Positions 1 to 6,827 of a DNA stretch of 7,875 nucleotides are shown piece after piece. The position numbers were made by a program, and so were the translations under genes. How positions within the stretch are numbered: position 1 is the first letter of the stretch; every line of letters begins with the position of its first letter. This DNA comes from Vicinamibacteria bacterium. Its GTDB lineage: Bacteria; Acidobacteriota; Vicinamibacteria; Vicinamibacterales; 2-12-FULL-66-21. The DNA lies in NCBI GenBank assembly GCA_025937075.1, contig JAICSD010000201.1, positions 1-7,875 of the forward strand, in the 5' to 3' direction. The notes beneath the pieces are model-generated. The model worked only from the letters and a program-made list of their open reading frames with translations. It searched no databases and was not told where the DNA came from.

Positions 1-634
1 AGGCGGCCCGAACGAGGCCCATCCCGCCCGTCGCGAGAATCACGGCGACCTCGCGCGCCTTCATCAGCTCCTGCGTTCCCTCGAGCGTGACGGTCGTCAT
101 CCAGGTGATCGCGCCGTCGGGAGCTCCAGCGCGCCGCGCGGCCTCGTACATGATCTCCGCCGAGCGCGTGATGCATCGGACGGCGGCCGGATGCGGGCTG
201 ATGACGATCGGGCAGCGCGCTTTCAGCGCGATGAGGATCTTGTAGATGGCAGTGGACGTCGGGTTCGTCGACGGAACGATCGCGGCAACGACGCCGAACG
301 GCTCGGCGATCTCGATGACCTTGCGGTCGTCGAGGCGCCGCACGACCCCGACCGTCTTCATCGGTCGGACGAACTTGTAGACCTTCTCGGAGGCGAAGAG
401 GTTCTTCTGGACCTTGTCCGCAACGACGCCGTAGCCGGTTTCTTCGCAGGCCAGCCGCGCCAGGGCTTCGGCGTGCGGCGTCACCGCCGCAGCCATCGCG
501 TCCACGATCGCGTCGATCTGTTCCTGAGTGAATTCAGCGAGGGCCGGCGCTGCGGCCTTGGCGCGGCGCGCCAGGGAGCGCGCTTCCGCGATCGACGCGA
601 GGTCGCGGTCCGTTTGCGCCTGGGGAGAGGCCAT
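1..634 (-). CDS. CoA-acylating aldehyde dehydrogenase, PduP/EutE-like (C-terminus beyond left edge)
   Basis: The first 211 residues are visible; the gene runs off the left edge. Enzymes of this family convert an aldehyde plus CoA and NAD+ to acyl-CoA and NADH, usually inside a microcompartment. Visible support: an N-terminal helical region (about 10-65, with LACEETGYGV at 61-70), the KVQKN/FASEKVY stretch (75-86) typical of acylating enzymes, a Rossmann segment EPFGVVAAIVPSTNPT (111-126) followed by ISPHPAA (145-151), and ILATGGMGLVRAA (199-211). The catalytic cysteine lies further on and cannot be seen. ATG 634-632 is the first start after the shell-gene stop; no clear Shine-Dalgarno precedes it (CCGCGCATCAGCCCT). 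It begins 15 nt after the BMC shell gene and is in the same frame. No extra amphipathic encapsulation helix is evident at the N-terminus, unlike enterobacterial PduP. Family call is secure; substrate is unknown. Confidence 0.9.
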   Translation of the reverse strand, partial: MASPQAQTDRDLASIAEARSLARRAKAAAPALAEFTQEQIDAIVDAMAAAVTPHAEALARLACEETGYGVVADKVQKNLFASEKVYKFVRPMKTVGVVRRLDDRKVIEIAEPFGVVAAIVPSTNPTSTAIYKILIALKARCPIVISPHPAAVRCITRSAEIMYEAARRAGAPDGAITWMTTVTLEGTQELMKAREVAVILATGGMGLVRAA

Positions 635-649
635 AGGGCTGATGCGCGG

Positions 650-937
650 CTACAGGGCTTTCTCTTTTGGTGCCTTGGGCAGCACTTTCTCGACCTCGCT
701 GTGGGGCCGCGGGATGACGTGGACGGAGATCAGCTCGCCGACGCGGCGTGCAGCCGCGGCGCCGGCGTCCGTCGCGGCCTTGACCGCGCCGACATCACCG
801 CGCACCATGACCGTCACGTACCCTGCGCCGATATATTCCTTCCCGACGAGGACGACGTTCGCCGCCTTCACCATTGCGTCAGCGGCTTCGATCGATCCGA
901 TCAGCCCGCGCGTTTCGACCATCCCGAGTGCTTCCAA
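650..937 (-). CDS. BMC-domain hexameric microcompartment shell protein (PduA/EutM-like)
   Basis: A 95-residue protein made almost wholly of one BMC domain, the usual length for hexagon-forming shell tiles. Hallmarks: [10 protein letters not shown] (2-11), [13 protein letters not shown] (16-28), the pore loop IGAG (36-39), [19 protein letters not shown] (41-59) and [16 protein letters not shown] (73-88). It is very close to PduA as I remember it, but the pore loop reads G-A-G where PduA has G-S-G. Such hexamers tile the shell facets and their central pore passes small metabolites. I chose TTG at 937-935 as the start: AGGAG sits 6 nt upstream and the protein then begins exactly where the family does. 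An ATG at 1018 would add 27 residues encoded by a repeat. Followed 15 nt later by an acylating aldehyde dehydrogenase, so it belongs to a metabolosome operon. Confidence 0.95.
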   Translation of the reverse strand: MEALGMVETRGLIGSIEAADAMVKAANVVLVGKEYIGAGYVTVMVRGDVGAVKAATDAGAAAARRVGELISVHVIPRPHSEVEKVLPKAPKEKAL

Positions 938-943
938 ACGATT

Positions 944-950
944 CTCCTCT
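944..950 (-). promoter_or_regulatory. Shine-Dalgarno deciding the TTG start of the BMC shell gene
   Basis: On the minus strand AGAGGAG is followed by 6 nt and then TTG GAA GCA CTC GGG ATG GTC. The good ribosome site and family alignment at EALGMVE together favour the TTG start over the in-frame ATG at 1018 or the internal ATG five codons on. Confidence 0.75.
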
Positions 951-951
951 G

Positions 952-1008
952 TCCGCGTCAGTCCGCGTCGTCCGCGGCCCTTTATCGCGTGGTCCGCGTA
1001 TTCCGCGG
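952..1008. repeat. Degenerate tandem TCCGCG(T) repeat in the leader of the BMC operon
   Basis: TCCGCG occurs at 952, 962, 971, 993 and 1002, with a decayed copy (ATCGCGT) at 984; most steps are 9 or 10 bases. Two copies extend to the palindrome CCGCGG (972-977 and 1003-1008). On the minus strand the unit reads CGCGGAC and lies just upstream of the shell-gene ribosome site, so it would be in the 5' leader of the microcompartment transcript if that transcript starts upstream. It resembles short intergenic CCGCGT-type repeats that I recall from several environmental phyla. Function unknown. Confidence 0.6.
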
Positions 1009-1019
1009 AGGCTAACATA

Positions 1020-1049
1020 TTGCCGGATCAGCCACAACTGCGGTACGAT
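1020..1049 (+). promoter_or_regulatory. Candidate sigma-70-type promoter for the lipoprotein gene
   Basis: TTGCCG (1020-1025) and TACGAT (1044-1049) each match 4 of 6 consensus bases and are 18 bp apart, in the divergent spacer between the BMC genes and the lipoprotein gene. A transcript would start near 1056, giving a leader of about 40 nt to ATG 1098. The match is modest and could be chance. Confidence 0.3.
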
Positions 1050-1097
1050 CCGCCGCGGCCGATGTCCGGCTCGCCTTTTTCATTCAGCGTATCTTTC

Positions 1098-1967
1098 ATG
1101 CACACGTCGGTAAGGCTGCCGCTCGTCGCGGTGGCGCTTCTTTCATGCGTGACGGCCGCCGCCTGCCGGCACAAGCAGGACAACGAACCCGCGGTCGCGA
1201 CGCCGTCGCTCGCGCTCAGCAAGGATCGCGTTCCGATCGGCAGCGCTGTGACGCTGACGTATAAGTTCGACGTCGCGCCCAACGCGTCATTCGACCGCAA
1301 CTACTACGTCTTCGTGCACGTGCTCGATCCGGAAGGGGAGCAGATGTGGAACGACGACCATCTGCCGCCGGTCCCTACGACCGCCTGGAAACCGGGCCAG
1401 ACCGTCGAGTACAAGCGGACGATCTTCGTTCCAAGCTACCCATACATCGGCGAGGCCATCGTGCGGGTGGGCCTCTACGATCCTCCAACCGGTCGTCGTC
1501 TGCCCCTGAATGCGGAGGAGGCGTCCCGCCGCGAGTACGTCGTCAAGAAGTTCCAGATTCTTCCCTCGTCGGAGAACGTCTTCCTTATATATAAGGATGG
1601 CTGGCACCCGGCCGAGGTCGATCCGAAGAATCCGTCGAACGAATGGCAGTGGACGAAGAAGACGGCCACGCTGTCGTTTCGGAATCCCCGCAAGGATGCG
1701 ACGTTCTACCTGGAATTCGACGCCCGCCCGGATCTCTTCAGTGCGCCGCAGCAGCTGACGATTCGGATCGGATCCGGCATCGTTTCCCAGTTCGCCGCCG
1801 ACGGGAAGGAGCCGACGCTGAAGATCATTCCGCTTCAGGCTGCCCAGTTGGGGTCTGCGGACATGGTGGACCTCGTCATCGACATCGACAAGACCTTCAG
1901 CCCGGGCAAGGGAGACCCCCGCGAGCTCGGGATCCGCGTCTTCCACGCCTACCTCGAACCGAAGTAG
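1098..1967 (+). CDS. Predicted exported lipoprotein of unassigned family, two beta-rich domains
   Basis: A 289-residue protein I cannot assign to a named family. The N-terminus (MHTSVR, then a hydrophobic stretch 7-22) is a lipoprotein-type signal with two possible lipidation cysteines: LLSC (C17) and TAAAC (C23). Residues 40-155 look like an immunoglobulin-like beta-sandwich (GSAVTLTYKF, YYVFVHVLDPEGEQMW, VRVGLYDPPTGRRLPL). Residues 165-289 form a second beta-rich domain (KDGWHPAEVD, NEWQWT, DLVIDIDKTFSP, DPRELGIRVFHAYLE). The GLYDP.TG.RLPL and GWxxxE...W.WT...D.R.LGxxV patterns recall, from memory, C-terminal beta domains of some membrane glycosyltransferases, so a link to surface glycans is possible but inferred. 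ATG 1098 best fits a signal peptide; an in-frame ATG at 1062 would add MSGSPFSFSVSF. Neither has a clear ribosome site. It is transcribed away from the BMC genes and is followed by a palindromic repeat. Confidence 0.75.
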   Translation: MHTSVRLPLVAVALLSCVTAAACRHKQDNEPAVATPSLALSKDRVPIGSAVTLTYKFDVAPNASFDRNYYVFVHVLDPEGEQMWNDDHLPPVPTTAWKPGQTVEYKRTIFVPSYPYIGEAIVRVGLYDPPTGRRLPLNAEEASRREYVVKKFQILPSSENVFLIYKDGWHPAEVDPKNPSNEWQWTKKTATLSFRNPRKDATFYLEFDARPDLFSAPQQLTIRIGSGIVSQFAADGKEPTLKIIPLQAAQLGSADMVDLVIDIDKTFSPGKGDPRELGIRVFHAYLEPK

Positions 1968-1972
1968 TTGGC

Positions 1973-2044
1973 GAGCAGGGGGTCAGGCCCCGGCGGTGCC
2001 AGAGTACGGGGTCTGACCCCCTGCTCTGACCCTCCGGGGTCAGA
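1973..2044. repeat. REP-like palindromic element, two adjacent hairpins with GGGGTCAGACCCC cores
   Basis: Hairpin 1: arms 1973-1992 and 2007-2026 (20 bases each) are complementary except for one position that can pair as G-U, around a 14-nt loop. Hairpin 2: TCTGACCC (2025-2032) and GGGTCAGA (2037-2044) pair perfectly around TCCG. Both share the core GGGTCAGACCC, so the same short palindrome appears in related copies. It starts 5 nt after the lipoprotein stop. This layout is that of REP/BIME elements, which are mobilised by REP-associated tyrosine transposases (RAYT, Y1 family) and are often found after genes, where they can slow RNA decay or end transcription. No transposase gene is in the window. 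The structure is certain; the family name is inference. Confidence 0.75.
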
Positions 2045-2081
2045 CCCTCGCAGCCACGGAATGGCGCGACTGTAGTGATTC

Positions 2082-2111
2082 TGGACACCCGGACAGGCCG
2101 GGTGGTAGGAT
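2082..2111 (+). promoter_or_regulatory. Candidate promoter of the lytic transglycosylase gene
   Basis: TGGACA (2082-2087, 5 of 6 to TTGACA) and TAGGAT (2106-2111, 4 of 6 to TATAAT) are 18 bp apart. Transcription would start near 2118, only a few bases before ATG 2122, so the message would be nearly leaderless. No convincing Shine-Dalgarno precedes the ATG (AGGA lies 11 nt away), which fits that reading. Confidence 0.4.
2086..2104. promoter_or_regulatory. Perfect inverted repeat within the promoter spacer, possible operator
   Basis: CACCCGG (2086-2092), a 5-base gap, then CCGGGTG (2098-2104). The repeat fills the space between the candidate -35 and -10 of the transglycosylase gene, where a bound dimeric repressor would block RNA polymerase. 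It could equally be a chance palindrome in GC-rich DNA. Confidence 0.35.
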
Positions 2112-2121
2112 CGTTCGTCCA

Positions 2122-2805
2122 ATGAACATGCGACGAGGGGTTCGGCTCTCGGCGGTCCTCTGTGCGCTTCTGCTGACGGCCGGCGTCGGGGAAGCGCGGG
2201 CGGAGATCGTGTTCCTGAGCTCCGGCCGCACACTGTCGATCAAGTCTCATCGGGAAGAGGGCGATTCACTTGTCCTGACGCTCCGATCTGGCGGGGAAGT
2301 GACCTGCGCGAAGTCGCTGGTGGACAAGATCGTGCCCGACGAGGTGCCCCACCCCGATTCCGAGCCGGAACAGCAACCGGCGGCCGCGGCGCAGGAAGAG
2401 GAACAGGCGGACGTCCAGTCGCTCCTCCAGGCGACGCCGTACGGAGAGATTATCTCCGCTGTCTCCGAGGCCCACGGCGTAGACCCGTTGCTGGTTCGAG
2501 CGCTCATTCAGGTCGAATCCAAGTACAACCCGCGCGCGCGGTCGGCCCGGGGCGCGATGGGTCTGATGCAGTTGATGCCTCAGACTGCGCGCGAGTACAG
2601 GGTGCGCAACCCCTACGATCCTCGCGCCAACATCGAAGCGGGGATCAAGAAGCTGAAGACGCTGATCGACAAATGGGGCGTGGAGCTTGGGCTCGCCGCG
2701 TACAACGCCGGCGAAGGCGCCGTCATGCGATTCAACGGTGTCCCGCCGTATCGCGAGACGCAGAGCTACGTCTCGCGGATTCTGTCGATCGCGGGCCTGC
2801 GGTAG
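2122..2805 (+). CDS. Secreted lytic transglycosylase, SLT (Slt70-like) domain
   Basis: This 227-residue enzyme should cleave the beta-1,4 bond between MurNAc and GlcNAc in peptidoglycan, leaving 1,6-anhydroMurNAc, in the periplasm. A signal peptide (RRGVR, then hydrophobic 9-22) probably ends at ARA|E (27/28). Residues 28-73 form a small beta domain (EIVFLSSGRTLSIKSH, VLTLRSGGEVT) and 78-98 are a Gln/Glu/Ala-rich linker. The SLT domain spans about 106-224: VESKYNP with the likely catalytic Glu132, GAMGLMQLMP (144-153), IEAGIKKLK (171-179), LAAYNAGEGAV (191-201) and PPYRETQSYVSRI (208-220). ATG 2122 is taken as the start, with a second ATG two codons on as alternative. It lies directly upstream of a pilus/secretion operon on the same strand, so local wall opening for that machine is a plausible role, though such enzymes also act in general wall turnover. 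Confidence 0.93.
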   Translation: MNMRRGVRLSAVLCALLLTAGVGEARAEIVFLSSGRTLSIKSHREEGDSLVLTLRSGGEVTCAKSLVDKIVPDEVPHPDSEPEQQPAAAAQEEEQADVQSLLQATPYGEIISAVSEAHGVDPLLVRALIQVESKYNPRARSARGAMGLMQLMPQTAREYRVRNPYDPRANIEAGIKKLKTLIDKWGVELGLAAYNAGEGAVMRFNGVPPYRETQSYVSRILSIAGLR

Positions 2806-2811
2806 TGTTTC

Positions 2812-2831
2812 GCGGCCCTTTTGAGGGCCGC
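2812..2831 (+). terminator. Perfect GC-rich hairpin after the transglycosylase gene (no U-tract)
   Basis: GCGGCCCT (2812-2819), loop TTTG, AGGGCCGC (2824-2831): a perfect 8-bp stem beginning 7 nt after the stop codon. No T-run follows (CACCACGCC), so it is not a classical intrinsic terminator. It may still act as a 3' end or stability structure separating this gene from the pil operon. Confidence 0.5.
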
Positions 2832-2900
2832 CACCACGCCTATCAGAGCCACGCTCCCTCGCCGGCGGTCTAACCAGAAGAGCCCGCCGCCTGCCGCGGC

Positions 2901-2909
2901 TGGTATAAT
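2901..2909 (+). promoter_or_regulatory. Extended -10 promoter (TGGTATAAT) for the pil/gsp operon
   Basis: A perfect TATAAT (2904-2909) preceded by TGG (TGn extension) stands out in very GC-rich surroundings. No good -35 exists 16-18 bp upstream, as expected for extended -10 promoters. The 8-bp palindrome GCCGCGGC (2893-2900) abuts it. The start site would be near 2916, about 70 nt before pilC. A second AT-rich match, CATAAT at 2928-2933, lies downstream and overlaps the upstream ORF start. Confidence 0.5.
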
Positions 2910-2930
2910 TCCTCGGAGCGCTTGCCCATA

Positions 2931-2981
2931 ATGTCCACTACAGTAAGGCCTTGCGCCGGGCCGTCGGAGCGCGGCCGCTAG
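2931..2981 (+). CDS. Possible 16-codon upstream ORF/leader peptide before pilC
   Basis: ATG 2931 opens a frame encoding MSTTVRPCAGPSERGR that stops at TAG 2979-2981, 3 nt before the pilC ATG. A weak GGAG lies 12 nt upstream of it. pilC has no well-spaced ribosome site (GGAG is 15 nt from its ATG), so ribosomes ending this short ORF could reinitiate at pilC. No run of one regulatory amino acid is present, so classical attenuation is not suggested. Coding potential of so short an ORF cannot be proved from one sequence. Confidence 0.25.
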   Translation: MSTTVRPCAGPSERGR

Positions 2982-2984
2982 GCG

Positions 2985-4193
2985 ATGGAATATCGCTGCC
3001 GTCTCGGCACGCCGGGCGGGGACGTCATCGAAGGCATTTACGTCGCAGACAGCGAAGCCCGGCTCCGCCGCGAGTTCGAGGAGAAGGGCCTGTATGTCCT
3101 CGGCATTCGTCAGGCGGGCCGCCGCGCGCTGGCCGGGATCGAGCTGCCACGCCGGCGCCGTGTCCCGAGCCGCGAGTTCCTCGTGTTCAACCAGGAGCTC
3201 GCGACGCTGCTGAAAGCCGGCATGCCGCTCGTCCAGTCACTGGACATCCTGCGGCGGCGGGTGTCGAATCCCATCTTCAAGAGCATTCTGGACGACGTGT
3301 ACGATCGGGTGCGCGCGGGCAGCGCGCTCTCGGAAGCGTTCGACGCCCACGGTCAGCTGTTTCCCGGCGTCTACACGGCGTCGCTGCTCGCGGGCGAGAA
3401 GTCGGGCAATCTCGAGCAGGTGCTGCGCCGCTACGTCAGCTACGTCAAGGTCGTCTCGAGCGTGCGGCGAAAGACGGTTTCCGCGCTGGTCTATCCTGCG
3501 ATTCTCCTGCTCCTCTCGCTCGTCGTCGTCACGATCATCGTCGTGCGCGTCGTGCCGGAGTTCGGCGCGTTCTACAACCAGTTCGGCCACGAGCTGCCAT
3601 GGTCCACGCGGCTCATCGTCACCATCTCGGACGTGGTGACGCACTATATTCTGCTGATCCTCGCCGTTGCCGCCGCCCTCGCGTTGACCGCGTGGTGGTG
3701 GGTGACACTGCCCGGCCAGCGGCGGCGTCTCGATCGTCTGATCCTCAGGGTACCGGCACTGGGAGCGATTGCACAGAAGTTCTCGACGTCGCAGGCGGCG
3801 CGGACGCTGGCGACGCTGCTCGGCGGCGGCATTCCGCTCGTGAACGCGCTCGAAGTGTCATCGCGTTCGTTGAGCAATCAGTACATGGCCGGGGAGTTTC
3901 AAACCGCGGCGCAGCAGGTGCGTGAGGGGCGCGCCCTCGCGCTGGCACTGCAGGACAGCGGCGCGTTCCCGGACGTCGCGATCAAGATGGTCGAGGTCGG
4001 TGAGTCCACGGGCGCGCTCCAGGAGATGCTGAACAGCCTCGCAGATTTTTACGACGAAGAGATCGAGACGAACCTCGCACGCTTCGTGACGCTGGTCGAG
4101 CCGATCCTGCTGGTGATCATGGGCATCATCATCGCGAGCCTGCTGCTCGCGCTCTACCTGCCGCTCTTCAATCTGTCCTCGGCGCTGCGGTGA
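2985..4193 (+). CDS. pilC: Type IV pilus/type II secretion inner-membrane platform protein PilC/GspF
   Basis: This 402-residue protein has the family's normal length and layout. In pili and type II secretion the F/C protein is the inner-membrane platform on which the ATPase acts to add or remove pilin subunits. Visible parts: an N-terminal beta segment (MEYRCRLG...FEEKGLYVL, 1-40), the first cytoplasmic GspF domain (62-165: FNQELATLLKAGMPLVQSLDIL at 68-89, then AGEKSGNLEQVL at 136-147), a membrane helix at 168-190, a second at about 220-240, the repeated domain (265-365: SQAARTLATLLGGGIPLVNALE at 269-290, MVEVGESTGALQEML at 335-349) and a third helix at 370-395. The paired LLxxGxPL and GExxGxL motifs are the family signature. 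It is the first gene of the operon; pilB follows after 16 nt. In the absence of visible pilins or secretin, pilus and secretion roles cannot be told apart. Confidence 0.95.
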   Translation: MEYRCRLGTPGGDVIEGIYVADSEARLRREFEEKGLYVLGIRQAGRRALAGIELPRRRRVPSREFLVFNQELATLLKAGMPLVQSLDILRRRVSNPIFKSILDDVYDRVRAGSALSEAFDAHGQLFPGVYTASLLAGEKSGNLEQVLRRYVSYVKVVSSVRRKTVSALVYPAILLLLSLVVVTIIVVRVVPEFGAFYNQFGHELPWSTRLIVTISDVVTHYILLILAVAAALALTAWWWVTLPGQRRRLDRLILRVPALGAIAQKFSTSQAARTLATLLGGGIPLVNALEVSSRSLSNQYMAGEFQTAAQQVREGRALALALQDSGAFPDVAIKMVEVGESTGALQEMLNSLADFYDEEIETNLARFVTLVEPILLVIMGIIIASLLLALYLPLFNLSSALR

Positions 4194-4209
4194 GGTGAGG
4201 TAAGGCTGC

Positions 4210-5870
<1,661 letters not shown>

Positions 5871-5874
<4 letters not shown>

Positions 5875-6827
5875 GCCGTCTGCCGTCGTTTCTCGTGAGC
5901 GCGCCGCCGCCGATCGGCATCGAGATCGCGTCCGATCGGGTGACGGCCGTCGCGCTCGGACGTCAGGGCGGCGGACACATGGTCGCCGGCTATGCCGTCG
6001 AGCGGCTCATCCCGGGCGTCGTCACCCCGGCGCTCAACAGCGCCAACATCCACGATCACGAAGCGGCGGCGGCAGCGGTCCGATCGGCGCTCGAGAAGCT
6101 TGGCACGCGAACACGCCGCGTCGCGCTCGTGATCCCGGATACCGCGGCGAAGGTGTCGCTCCTCCGGTTCGAGAAGGTACCGGGGGCTTCGGATCTCGAC
6201 CAGTTGATCCGGTGGCAGGTCAGGAAGGCGGCGCCCTTCAAGCCGGAAGAGGCGGAAATCTCGTGGGTTCCCGCGGCAGCCCTGCCCGACGGCGGCCGTG
6301 AGTTCCTCGTGACGCTCGCGCGCCGCGACATCATCGAGAGCTACGAGCGCGCATGCGCCGCAGCCGGCGCGTACGCGGGGATCGTCGATCTCGCCTCACT
6401 CAACCTGATCAATGCGGCGCTCGCGGCGCCTTCGAGTGCGTCGTCGGGAGATTGGCTCGTTGTCCACGTGGCGGCCGATTACGCGACGCTTGCAATCGTG
6501 CGCGGCCGCGATCTCATCTTCTTCCGCACGCGGCAGCTCGAGGCCGAGGGGGACCTCGCCGATCTCGTGCACCAGACGGCGATGTACCACGAGGACCGCC
6601 TCGGCGGCAGCCGCTTTGCCCGGGTCGTGCTCTCGGGCGCGTCCGCGCGCGGAGCCGACGCCGGCGAGCGCGCGCGGCGAGGACTCGAAGAGCGCCTCGG
6701 GGTCCGCGTCGAGCCGCTGGATTTTCGAGGCGGCGCTGCGATTACCGATCGCATCGCGGCCGGCCCTGAGCTGCTCGACGTGCTGGCGCCTGCAGTCGGG
6801 ATTGTTCTCCGGGAGCGGGTCGCCTAG
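5871..6827 (+). CDS. pilM: Type IV pilus alignment protein PilM (degenerate actin-like fold)
   Basis: At 318 residues it is slightly shorter than the usual 350 or so of PilM. PilM is a cytoplasmic actin-like protein that links the PilN-PilO membrane complex to the motor. Identification rests on position (between pilB and pilN) and on the PilM pattern: IGIEIASDRVTAVAL (15-29), VALVIPDTAAKVSLLRFEKV (84-103), LIRWQVRKAAPFKPEEAEI (112-130) and a second-lobe strand VVHVAADYATLAIVRGRDLI (197-216). Both phosphate-binding loops are altered: the family's GxDIG becomes GIEIA, and the second DIGA becomes HVAA, removing both expected aspartates. Nucleotide binding may therefore be lost, as in GspL-like relatives. 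The start overlaps the pilB stop by 4 bases and the stop overlaps the pilN GTG by one base. GspL-type scaffold is the main alternative name. Confidence 0.8.

Noticed and set aside
191..1015. Long plus-strand open frame of 274 codons over the BMC genes
   Set aside because: Its translation is Arg/Asp-rich and matches no family; it is the antisense shadow of the shell protein and aldehyde dehydrogenase, whose motifs are unmistakable.
938..1018. Longer BMC shell protein starting at ATG 1018
   Set aside because: The extra 27 residues are encoded by a repeat, do not fit BMC proteins, and would bypass the well-placed ribosome site before TTG 937.
976..1040. Minus-strand promoter for the BMC operon (TATGTT near the divergent spacer)
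   Set aside because: A -10-like TATGTT exists, but no -35 at 16-18 bp spacing; not strong enough to annotate.
528..1097. N-terminal extension of the lipoprotein frame back to 528
   Set aside because: It overlaps the minus-strand BMC gene and reads as low-complexity sequence; a signal peptide begins at 1098.
1973..2044. CRISPR or intrinsic terminator reading of the palindromic element
   Set aside because: There are no regularly spaced identical repeats with unique spacers, and no T-run follows the hairpins on either strand, so a REP-like element fits better.
2893..2930. Sigma-54 promoter upstream of pilC, as for some pilin genes
   Set aside because: No GG-N10-GC pair with TGGCAC/TTGC character is present at correct spacing; the extended -10 is the better match.
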